A DNA stretch of 7,189 nucleotides from Propionibacteriaceae bacterium (lineage in GTDB: Bacteria; Actinomycetota; Actinomycetes; Propionibacteriales; Propionibacteriaceae): assembly GCA_031260385.1 (NCBI GenBank), contig JAIRKB010000303.1:1-7189 (forward strand). Reading direction: 5' to 3'. A program made the translations under genes and the position numbers. This document shows positions 1 through 5,155 of the stretch, piece after piece. Numbering within the stretch: position 1 is the first letter of the stretch; every line of letters starts with the position of its first letter. The notes beneath the pieces were generated by a model. It was given only the letters and a program-made list of their open reading frames with translations, searched no databases and was not told the DNA's origin.

Positions 1-790
1 TTGAAAAATGGGTGGTCAGAGCGGCAGCAGCGGCGGGCCCAGCCAAGGCCGACAGGAGCAGGGCGGGAGCCTGGGTGGCTAAGGCGGCGCTAATCGACGC
101 CACCTCGGCGCAGTCGGACATGCAGCTCGCCAAGTGGTCATTAATCAAGCGGGATTCGGTCGCGGTGAGGGCCTTCCGCAGGTGATCGCGTAGTTGTTCG
201 CGGATCGGGCGACAAGGGCTGGCGGTATCGACCCGGTCAATATTGACCCGGTACCAAGCATTGGTGAGTGCCCGCCGCGCCCGCGATTGGGCGGAGGCGA
301 CTTCGAACTCGGACAAGCCAACAAAGCGCCCGAGATCAGGGGCGGACATCTTCTCGACTTCGCTATACCAGAAGATTTCCTGCCAGCGTACCGGCAGGGT
401 GTCAAGGGCGTCGACCATCGCGTTCGCCGCTGGACTGCTGACCGGTTCGGTGATCAACTGGTGGACAGTGGAGTAGAGATAAGACCGGAAAGCAGCCTTC
501 GGACCCTCGCTTACTTGGAGGTCGTCAACGATCAGCGCCCAGGCTTGTTCATTGATTTCTTCCGCTAGTTCCAAGGCTTCGGCGCTGGCAGCGATCAAAC
601 CGAAAGCGGAGTGGCGACGCCAAAGTTCGTTGACCGCAATCGCTGAACCGACCCGCGCCCGGTGAACCAGGCGTCGATCCGGCACTTCCTCAATCGCCTC
701 ATCATCCTCGAGCGGAAGAGAGAACGCCGGCAACTCAAGCTCTGGGTCGGACTCGCCGCCCCGCGCAGTGGACTTTTTAGGATCAGTCAC
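1..790 (-). CDS. ECF-like RNA polymerase sigma factor with C-terminal zinc-finger extension (partial, C-terminus off the window)
   Basis: The minus-strand frame is open from GTG at 790 to the window edge (263 codons, no stop), so the C-terminus is missing. Residues about 53-113 resemble sigma region 2 (ELWRRH, then GPKAAFRSYLYSTVH). Residues about 126-180 resemble region 4 (DALDTLPVRWQEIFW, then a helix-turn-helix with GLSEFEVASAQSRARRAL). After the sigma part, H219-x3-C223-x3-C227 recalls the zf-HC2 finger of anti-sigma factors, and an Ala/Leu-rich stretch from about 242 could begin a membrane segment. Actinobacteria have ECF sigmas with such fused anti-sigma-like tails, which are thought to hold the factor at the membrane. 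Region 2 is weakly conserved: the acidic DDLVSEAF-like motif is replaced by ELAEEINEQAW. GTG 790 has a G-run four bases upstream; an in-frame ATG at 808 would add six residues. Family is fairly sure; target genes and signal are unknown. Confidence 0.8.
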   Translation of the reverse strand, partial: MTDPKKSTARGGESDPELELPAFSLPLEDDEAIEEVPDRRLVHRARVGSAIAVNELWRRHSAFGLIAASAEALELAEEINEQAWALIVDDLQVSEGPKAAFRSYLYSTVHQLITEPVSSPAANAMVDALDTLPVRWQEIFWYSEVEKMSAPDLGRFVGLSEFEVASAQSRARRALTNAWYRVNIDRVDTASPCRPIREQLRDHLRKALTATESRLINDHLASCMSDCAEVASISAALATQAPALLLSALAGPAAAAALTTHFS

Positions 791-822
791 TGAACCCCCC
801 GAAACCATTTCTCGCCAGTAAG

Positions 823-828
823 TTTATA
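823..828 (-). promoter_or_regulatory. Possible -10 box for the sigma factor gene
   Basis: Read on the minus strand this is TATAAA, placed so that transcription would begin roughly 25 bases before the GTG at 790 and about 8 bases before the alternative ATG at 808. No convincing -35 box or ECF-type AAC/CGT pair is seen at the right distance. It is only a positional candidate. Confidence 0.25.
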
Positions 829-991
829 CTCATATTCCCTCGGAAGGTGGGGTGTGGGCCACGTAGGGAGATCACGAAATCCGACCTTCGAGGATATGAA
901 CAAATGAAGCATACCATGCGTATTTCAAGGAAAAATGCAATCATTTTAATGTTCAGACGTCCGCTTTCGGCTCTCGATGCGGCCAAGGCGT

Positions 992-1003
992 TAGAATGGC
1001 GCC
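992..1003 (+). promoter_or_regulatory. Candidate leaderless promoter of folD (-10 TAGAAT)
   Basis: TAGAAT at 992-997 is followed by exactly six bases and then the folD ATG at 1004, so the A of the start codon falls where transcription should begin. There is no Shine-Dalgarno sequence in front of this ATG. A TANNNT box about 6-7 bases before the start codon is the known signature of leaderless actinobacterial mRNAs. No clear -35 box is visible, which is common for this promoter type. Confidence 0.6.
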
Positions 1004-1855
1004 ATGACTGCGCGAAGAATGGACGGAAAGGCCCTTGCCCTGACCATCAAAACGGATTTGGCGGCGCGGGTTGCGGTGTTGAAGGCCCGGGGAAGAACGC
1101 CTGGCTTGGGCACGATCCTGGTGGGGGATGATCCAGCTAGTCAACTGTATGTGGCTGGCAAGCATCGCGATTGCGCTGAGGTCGGGATCGAGTCCTTCCA
1201 AATCACCCTGCCGACCTCGGCTAGCCCCGCCGAGTTGGCCGCCGCGATTGCTGAGCTTAATGACGAGCCAGCGTGCACGGGGTTCATTGTGCAGTTGCCG
1301 CTGCCACGGGGTTTGGATGAGAACTGGGCGCTGGCGTTAGTTAACCCAGCCAAGGATGCCGACGGTCTTCACCCGATCAACCTGGGTCGCCTGGTGTTAG
1401 GCACACCGGGGCCTTTGCCTTGTACCCCGCGGGGGATTGTTGAGTTATTGCGCGCTTATGAAGTGGAGTTGGATGGTGCCGAGGTCTGCGTCATTGGGCG
1501 GGGTACGACGGTTGGACGGCCTTTGGGCCTGCTGCTGACCCGCCGTAGTGAGAACTCGACGGTCACCGCTTGCCACACTGGCACCCGCGATCTCGCCGCA
1601 CACACTCGAACCGCCGATATTGTGATCGTCGCCGCCGGGCGGCCCGGCATGATTAACGCTGGCATGATCAAGCCAGGAGCAGCGGTAGTTGATGTTGGTG
1701 TGACGAGGATTGATGGTCGACCCTGTGGTGATGTGGACGAATCGGTTTGGTCGGTGGCTTCGGTGGTGACCCCAAACCCCGGTGGGGTGGGGCCAATGAC
1801 TCGGGCGATGCTGCTAACCAATGTGGTTGAGGCGGCGGAGGCGACTGATGACTGA
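1004..1855 (+). CDS. folD: Bifunctional methylenetetrahydrofolate dehydrogenase / methenyltetrahydrofolate cyclohydrolase
   Basis: This cytoplasmic enzyme interconverts 5,10-methylene-, 5,10-methenyl- and 10-formyl-tetrahydrofolate, feeding purine, formyl-methionine and one-carbon metabolism. The 283 residues match the usual FolD length. Visible motifs are the N-terminal MDGKALA, substrate-site Y49-x3-K53 (YVAGK; K53 is the family catalytic lysine), QLPLP at 97-101, KDADGLHP at 117-124 with the conserved D118, CTPRG at 140-144, the dinucleotide loop GRGTTVGRP at 165-173, and the C-terminal TPNPGGVGPMT at 256-266. The GRGTTVGRP loop and the RRSENSTVTACHTGTRDL stretch are very like mycobacterial FolD. 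ATG 1004 is chosen because it sits six bases after a -10-like box and gives a normal N-terminus; an inner ATG (residue 6) is less likely. The last 8 bases overlap the next gene, so the two are probably cotranscribed and coupled. Confidence 0.97.
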   Translation: MTARRMDGKALALTIKTDLAARVAVLKARGRTPGLGTILVGDDPASQLYVAGKHRDCAEVGIESFQITLPTSASPAELAAAIAELNDEPACTGFIVQLPLPRGLDENWALALVNPAKDADGLHPINLGRLVLGTPGPLPCTPRGIVELLRAYEVELDGAEVCVIGRGTTVGRPLGLLLTRRSENSTVTACHTGTRDLAAHTRTADIVIVAAGRPGMINAGMIKPGAAVVDVGVTRIDGRPCGDVDESVWSVASVVTPNPGGVGPMTRAMLLTNVVEAAEATDD

Positions 1856-2195
1856 GCCCGGCGTCACTAAAAAACCCCTTAAACCCCAAACCGGCTTGTA
1901 CGGCTGGTGGGAGAGATTGATCGAAGAGCCTGGTCTTTTGGGCCGGGTCAGGCGCCAGTGGCCTTGGGTGGTCGTCGTTGGTTTCGTCGTGCTCGGTCTA
2001 GGGCTGATTGCCTTGCGGGTTTGGGATTGGGGGGCCGGCTTGATTGGCGTCGGCATGGTCAGTGCCGGTCTCTTCCGTACCTTCATGAAGTCTCCCGGCA
2101 TCATCACCATCCGCTCCCGCCTAGTCGACCTCCTTTTTTACTATGGTCTAGGCATCGCCATCATCGTCTTCGCCGCCATCGTGCCCGAAGTCTGA
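1848..2195 (+). CDS. DUF3017 family small membrane protein
   Basis: The 115-residue protein has a basic, proline-containing N-terminus (about 1-38) followed by three likely transmembrane helices at about 39-58, 62-78 and 93-112. Between helices two and three lies a conserved-looking segment, SAGLFRTFMKSPGIITIRSR, with several positive charges that probably face the cytoplasm. Position directly after folD, size, topology and the IRSRLVD motif match the DUF3017 family of actinobacteria, whose function is unknown. ATG 1848 overlaps the end of folD by 8 bases and has a good ribosome-binding site (GGAGG at 1837-1841, six bases upstream, inside folD). An upstream in-frame ATG at 1821 is rejected because it would lie deep inside folD and lacks such a site. 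Nothing in the sequence shows a direct role in folate chemistry. Confidence 0.9.
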   Translation: MTEPGVTKKPLKPQTGLYGWWERLIEEPGLLGRVRRQWPWVVVVGFVVLGLGLIALRVWDWGAGLIGVGMVSAGLFRTFMKSPGIITIRSRLVDLLFYYGLGIAIIVFAAIVPEV

Positions 2196-2197
2196 GA

Positions 2198-2248
2198 CAA
2201 CTCCAAGAAATCGGCTGATTTTGCGCCAGGTTGCCAGAATCCTGGAGT
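2198..2248 (+). repeat. Degenerate palindromic repeat, unit A
   Basis: It begins three bases after the DUF3017 stop codon. The left arm (2200-2215, starting ACTCCAAGA) pairs imperfectly with the right arm (2233-2248, ending CTGGAGT): 11 Watson-Crick pairs and one G-U out of 16, with a 17-base loop. The first bases, CAACTCCAAGA, are repeated exactly at 2280-2290, which starts unit B. Unit A looks like an older, more diverged copy of unit B. Confidence 0.6.
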
Positions 2249-2261
2249 CGGCGCGCTTTTT
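2223..2261 (+). terminator. Possible weak terminator after folD-DUF3017
   Basis: GCGCC (2223-2227) can pair with GGCGC (2250-2254) and AGG (2228-2230) with CCT (2241-2243), leaving a six-base bulge, followed by GC and then five T residues at 2257-2261. The bulge and the short T run make this a weak candidate. It shares bases with palindromic unit A, so the two folds compete. Confidence 0.35.
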
Positions 2262-2280
2262 CGGCCGGAATCATGGGGCC

Positions 2281-2331
2281 AACTCCAAGATTTCGGTTCG
2301 GGCTGGTTTTTCTGGCCGGATTCTTGGAGTT
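2281..2331 (+). repeat. Palindromic repeat, unit B (best-preserved copy)
   Basis: The arms are 2281-2296 (AACTCCAAGATTTCGG) and 2316-2331 (CCGGATTCTTGGAGTT) with a 19-base loop. The outer 10 base pairs are perfect; of the inner six, one is a T-T mismatch and one a G-U. A half-like relative, GGCCGGAATCATGGGG, lies at 2263-2278, so the region 2198-2334 is a run of related units. There is no open frame or transposase, so it resembles a small non-coding palindromic repeat (REP- or MITE-like) or a remnant of one. Confidence 0.75.
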
Positions 2332-2334
2332 AGC
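2301..2334 (+). repeat. Left copy of a 34-base direct repeat
   Basis: This covers the loop and right arm of palindromic unit B plus three following bases. It recurs at 3564-3597 in the same orientation with a single difference (TTTTT here, TTTGT there). The two copies bracket the secreted-protein/membrane-protein gene pair. Confidence 0.85.
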
Positions 2335-2490
2335 GCTGGGGGCTGCGGATGCATGGCGGACATGCGCAGCAATGACGCCCGCTGTGGTTTGTATGCATCA
2401 TCCGTCGTGGCCGCGCAGCGCTCTTGATCAAGCAGCTACAATGCCGCCACTAGCCGCAGAACCCTGGTCATGACCTGAATAACCATTCTT

Positions 2491-2519
2491 TTGCGCTGTG
2501 TTCGCCGACCGACTAGCAT
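2491..2519 (+). promoter_or_regulatory. Candidate promoter of the secreted-protein operon
   Basis: TTGCGC at 2491-2496 and TAGCAT at 2514-2519 are separated by 17 bases, the ideal spacing for a housekeeping sigma-70 promoter. Transcription would begin near 2526 and give a leader of about 48 bases that includes the ribosome-binding site GAGGT (2562-2566). It lies inside the direct-repeat-bounded segment, so the gene pair would carry its own promoter. Confidence 0.45.
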
Positions 2520-2573
2520 GAGTAGACCATCGGTCAGGGCGGCTGTTGTTATTTTCACAACGAGGTAAATATC

Positions 2574-3236
2574 ATGCGAAAATTATTAAGATCGCTCCTC
2601 GTTTCACTATCGGTCCTTTCGGTCGTGGTTTTGAATTCTGCGGTTGCCCAAGCCGATGGTATTGTCCCCTACGGGGTTAGTAACTGCACAACTTTGCGAA
2701 TTGTTGCTGTTCCTTCGAGCTCATTGTCCGCAATCTTCTCCGGTGACGGTAGTTTCGGGCACGCATTCCTGATTGTCAACAATGATCTCACGTCGGGATT
2801 TACTGTCGCTGGATTGACTGTTCCGGTTGGTGGACAGGTCACAGTTGGGACGTTTGGCAATCGGACAGCTGGAGCCGGTGTGTATTTAAACATCGAAGCT
2901 TATTACGCCACTTCCACAGATGGTCGGGTTTCACTCTCGGCGTGTATCACGACCTCCCAACTGGTCACGCTCAATGCGAAGATCAGCGCCAGCAACTCCT
3001 GGACGACTGGTAACAACTGTTCTTGGTTCGCTGCGACAGTCTGGAATGCGGTTGTCACAGATCAACAGGTTAACTCAGGTGTCCCCGGCCTCAGCACCCC
3101 TAATGACCTGATAAAGAGCATCAAAGCAAAAACGACATGGTACACAAACACGCCATACTCTTCGACAAGCGCCAGCAACGTTTACAGGCTCCAAAGTAAC
3201 AACGTGCTAATTTCTGCCTCGCCGCTTCCTGCATGA
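2574..3236 (+). CDS. Secreted protein, possible permuted papain/NlpC-P60-like enzyme
   Basis: The 220-residue product starts with a clear Sec signal peptide: MRKLL, a hydrophobic core, and a likely cut after AVAQA (about residue 27). There is no lipobox and no later membrane helix, so it is probably released or held in the wall. Two motifs stand out: FGHAFLIVNN with H63, and GNNCSWFAATVWNAV with C149, followed by STPNDLIKSI. A His motif preceding a Cys motif of the form NC-x2-FA is the pattern of circularly permuted papain-fold proteins (YiiX, LRAT and DUF4105-like groups), which include amidases, peptidases and acyltransferases. C38 and C124 could form a disulfide. GAGGT at 2562-2566 sits seven bases before the ATG. 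The stop overlaps the next gene (ATGA). Base composition is visibly richer in A/T, and the protein richer in Ser/Thr/Asn, than its neighbours. The real-gene call is strong; the enzyme assignment is a motif-based inference. Confidence 0.85.
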   Translation: MRKLLRSLLVSLSVLSVVVLNSAVAQADGIVPYGVSNCTTLRIVAVPSSSLSAIFSGDGSFGHAFLIVNNDLTSGFTVAGLTVPVGGQVTVGTFGNRTAGAGVYLNIEAYYATSTDGRVSLSACITTSQLVTLNAKISASNSWTTGNNCSWFAATVWNAVVTDQQVNSGVPGLSTPNDLIKSIKAKTTWYTNTPYSSTSASNVYRLQSNNVLISASPLPA

Positions 3237-3502
3237 TGAGAACCTCGAGCGAACGCCGACGCGGAAAGGTCGTTGGCACTCTGTTATTGGTAACTTCTCT
3301 ACTGAGTCTGATCGGAGGCGTCGTTGCGACCATCGTTCGCATCGACCAGTACCCCGCGCTTGGGCAAAATGCGGTGCCACTCAGGATCTATGTGAGTCTG
3401 ACAGTTGTCGCTTTCCTGATTCCAACTGTTGCTTTCTCCGCGAGTGGTCTGGTGATACTACTCCGGACTGTAGGACGTCAGCAACCTATGTCGAGGTCGT
3501 AG
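3233..3502 (+). CDS. Small two-helix membrane protein, translationally coupled to the secreted protein
   Basis: I do not recognise a family. The 89-residue product has a positively charged N-terminus (RTSSERRRGK), a first hydrophobic helix at about 14-36, a short polar loop (RIDQYPALGQNAVP), a second helix at about 50-77, and a basic tail (RTVGRQQPMSRS). By the positive-inside rule both ends face the cytoplasm and the loop faces out. The ATG at 3233 shares ATGA with the stop of the secreted-protein gene, so translation is very likely coupled and the two products probably work together, for instance as anchor, export helper or protective partner. That role is inference only. A second ATG follows immediately (3236). 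No transcription terminator is evident downstream. Confidence 0.75.
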   Translation: MMRTSSERRRGKVVGTLLLVTSLLSLIGGVVATIVRIDQYPALGQNAVPLRIYVSLTVVAFLIPTVAFSASGLVILLRTVGRQQPMSRS

Positions 3503-3563
3503 ATTGAGATCCGTCAACGATCTGGTGGGACATAATTGTCTACGATGTGATTGACCTAGACAT

Positions 3564-3597
3564 GGCTGGTTTGTCTGGCCGGATTCTTGGAGTTAGC
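3564..3597 (+). repeat. Right copy of the 34-base direct repeat (half palindrome)
   Basis: It matches 2301-2334 at 33 of 34 bases. The left arm of the palindrome (AACTCCAAG...) is absent here: the sequence before 3564 is unrelated to that before 2301. It ends 22 bases before the ahcY start codon, so it lies in the ahcY promoter region. A truncated copy at the far side of the gene pair is what repeat-mediated insertion or a partial duplication would leave. Confidence 0.85.
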
Positions 3598-3606
3598 TTG
3601 GGCTAG

Positions 3607-3619
3607 TAGTCTATTGCTC
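3607..3619 (+). promoter_or_regulatory. Possible leaderless promoter of ahcY
   Basis: TAGTCT at 3607-3612 fits TANNNT and ends seven bases before the ATG at 3620, and no Shine-Dalgarno sequence precedes that ATG. An alternative is TTGTCT (3571-3576) with TAGCTT (3594-3599) 17 bases apart, which lies wholly or mostly within the 34-base repeat and would give a leader of about 14 bases. Neither is strong. Confidence 0.35.
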
Positions 3620-5053
3620 ATGGATTTTCGGGTTGCAGACCTAAGTTTGGCGGCGTACGGGCGTCGGGAGATCGTTTTGGCTGAGCGGGAGATGCCGGGG
3701 CTGATGGCGATGCGGGAACAGTATGGGCGTTCCCAGCCGTTGCGGGGGGCGCGGATCGCGGGGTCATTGCATATGACCATCCAGACCGCCGTACTAATCG
3801 AAACCCTGGTCCAACTCGGTGCCGATGTGCGCTGGGCGTCTTGCAATATCTTTTCCACCCAGGACCAGGCGGCCGCGGCGGTCGTGGTCGGCCAGGGCTC
3901 GGTTGAGGTGCCGGGTGGGGTGCCAGTATTCGCTTGGAAGGCGGAGAGTTTGGAGGAGTATTGGTGGTGCACAGCCCAGATCTTTGACTTCTCAGCTAGC
4001 CACCCCGAGACCCCCTATCCGACGATGATCTTGGACGACGGTGGCGATGCCACCCTCTATGTTCACAAGGGGGTGGAGTTCACCCGAGCAGGGGCGGTGC
4101 CCGAGGCGGCGGCGACCGATTCGGCGGAATGGCGGGTTATCCTCGACCTATTGCGCCAGACCCTCGCCCAGGGCAGCTTCGACTTTGAAGCGGCGGCCGC
4201 GGCGATCGTGGGGGTGAGCGAGGAGACAACAACCGGGGTCCACCGACTCTATGAGATGGCGCGGGCGGGCAGCTTGCTCTTCCCGGCGATCAACGTCAAC
4301 GATTCCGTGACCAAGTCCAAATTCGATAATAAGTACGGTTGCCGCCACTCCCTGATCGACGGGATCAACCGGGCGACCGACATTCTGATTGGTGGCAAGC
4401 TCGCTGTCGTCTGTGGTTATGGTGATGTCGGTAAGGGTTGCGCTGAGGCGTTTCGGGGCCAAGGCGCCCGGGTCGTCGTCACCGAGATTGACCCGATCTG
4501 CGCCCTCCAAGCGGCGATGGACGGCTACCAGGTCCGCCGTCTCGACGAGGTGCTTGGTGCGGCCGACTTCATCATCACCGCTACTGGCAACACCGGGGTG
4601 GTCACCGCCCAGCAGATGGCGCGCATGAAAGACCAGGTGGTTCTTGGCAATATCGGCCACTTCGATAATGAGATTGACATGGCCGGGCTGGAAGCCTGGC
4701 CCGGTGTCACTCGTACATCCATCAAACCCCAAGTCGACCTGTGGACCTTCCCCGGCGGCCCCTCAATTATCGTGCTCTCCGAGGGTCGCCTACTCAACCT
4801 CGGCAACGCTACCGGCCACCCCTCTTTCGTGATGAGCAACTCCTTCACTAACCAGGTCCTCGCCCAGATCGAACTGCACACTAACGCGGTGGCCTTGGGC
4901 GTCCACGTCCTGCCAAGGGCCCTCGACGAAGCGGTCGCCCGCTTTCACCTGGATGCCCTCGACGCTCACCTGACCTGCCTCACCCCGGATCAAGCCGACT
5001 ACATTGGCGTCAACCCCGACGGGCCCTTCAAGCCGGACACCTATCGCTACTAG
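3620..5053 (+). CDS. ahcY: S-adenosylhomocysteine hydrolase (adenosylhomocysteinase)
   Basis: This cytosolic, NAD-dependent enzyme splits S-adenosylhomocysteine into adenosine and homocysteine, relieving inhibition of methyltransferases. The 477 residues include H51 in AGSLHMT, the LDDGGD motif at 138-143, EETTTG at 201-206, VTKSKFDN with K232 and D236, the NAD loop GYGDVGKG at 266-273, IGHFDNEID at 345-353, LLNLGNATGHPS at 391-402, and the C-terminal GPFKPDTYRY with K471 and Y475 that completes the neighbouring subunit's NAD site. All expected catalytic positions are present. The roughly 40-residue insertion around 150-195 is the form found in mycobacterial and plant enzymes. ATG 3620 is preferred because MDFRVADLSLA aligns with the family N-terminus; the frame also opens at TTG 3587, but that codon lies inside the 34-base repeat and would add 11 unlikely residues. 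No terminator is evident after the stop. Confidence 0.97.
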   Translation: MDFRVADLSLAAYGRREIVLAEREMPGLMAMREQYGRSQPLRGARIAGSLHMTIQTAVLIETLVQLGADVRWASCNIFSTQDQAAAAVVVGQGSVEVPGGVPVFAWKAESLEEYWWCTAQIFDFSASHPETPYPTMILDDGGDATLYVHKGVEFTRAGAVPEAAATDSAEWRVILDLLRQTLAQGSFDFEAAAAAIVGVSEETTTGVHRLYEMARAGSLLFPAINVNDSVTKSKFDNKYGCRHSLIDGINRATDILIGGKLAVVCGYGDVGKGCAEAFRGQGARVVVTEIDPICALQAAMDGYQVRRLDEVLGAADFIITATGNTGVVTAQQMARMKDQVVLGNIGHFDNEIDMAGLEAWPGVTRTSIKPQVDLWTFPGGPSIIVLSEGRLLNLGNATGHPSFVMSNSFTNQVLAQIELHTNAVALGVHVLPRALDEAVARFHLDALDAHLTCLTPDQADYIGVNPDGPFKPDTYRY

Positions 5054-5087
5054 ACAGGTGAGACAGGCATGAATTGAGACCCGAGCG

Positions 5088-5134
5088 TCACATCAGTGAA
5101 ACATGTTGCATGTGAAATAACTAGTCGGTAAAAG
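5088..5134 (+). promoter_or_regulatory. Promoter/operator-like region of the substrate-binding protein gene
   Basis: The short palindrome ACATG-TTG-CATGT lies at 5101-5113, flanked by direct GTGAAA copies (5096-5101 and 5112-5117) and by TCACAT (5088-5093) opposite ATGTGA (5110-5115). TTGCAT (5106-5111) and TAAAAG (5129-5134), 17 bases apart, form a weak promoter candidate overlapping the palindrome. Such overlap is typical of repressor sites, but no regulator is identified. The ribosome-binding site AAAGGA follows at 5141-5146. Confidence 0.35.
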
Positions 5135-5155
5135 ATTCCGAAAGGATGAGCATAA

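Larger units (their letters stand above)
2196..2573 (+). other. Intergenic region between the DUF3017 gene and the secreted-protein gene
   Basis: This 378-base stretch contains no convincing gene. Its first 139 bases are degenerate palindromic repeats. The middle (about 2335-2480) shows nothing I can name, apart from the short palindrome CTTGATCAAG at 2423-2432. The last part carries a plausible promoter and the ribosome-binding site of the next gene. Small open frames crossing it run through the repeats and encode low-complexity sequence with no family resemblance. Confidence 0.7.

Noticed and set aside
194..568. A 124-codon plus-strand open frame near the left edge
   Set aside because: It lies antisense to the sigma factor frame, which has recognisable ECF motifs; its own product is Pro/Arg-rich with no family resemblance.
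1456..1821. A 121-codon minus-strand open frame
   Set aside because: It is antisense to the NAD(P)-binding half of folD and shows no independent protein features.
2198..2334. CRISPR-like array
   Set aside because: The units are diverged, palindromic and contiguous; there are no equal-length unique spacers and no cas genes.
2437..2442. TACAAT as a -10 box
   Set aside because: No -35 match lies at 16-18 bases upstream, and TTGCGC/TAGCAT nearer the gene is a better placed pair.
2221..2473. Two short plus-strand open frames over the intergenic repeats
   Set aside because: Both start at non-ATG codons without a ribosome-binding site, run through palindromic repeats and give no recognisable protein.
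2574..3236. Classical NlpC/P60 peptidase assignment for the secreted protein
   Set aside because: In the classical order the catalytic Cys comes before the His; here the His motif comes first, which fits only the permuted arrangement, so a standard NlpC/P60 name would mislead.
3507..3523. AGATC/GATCT hairpin after the small membrane protein gene as a terminator
   Set aside because: The stem is only five base pairs, overlaps no GC-rich core and is not followed by a T run.
4148..4732. A 194-codon minus-strand open frame
   Set aside because: It is antisense to well-conserved ahcY; the frame is open because of the codon bias of a GC-rich gene.
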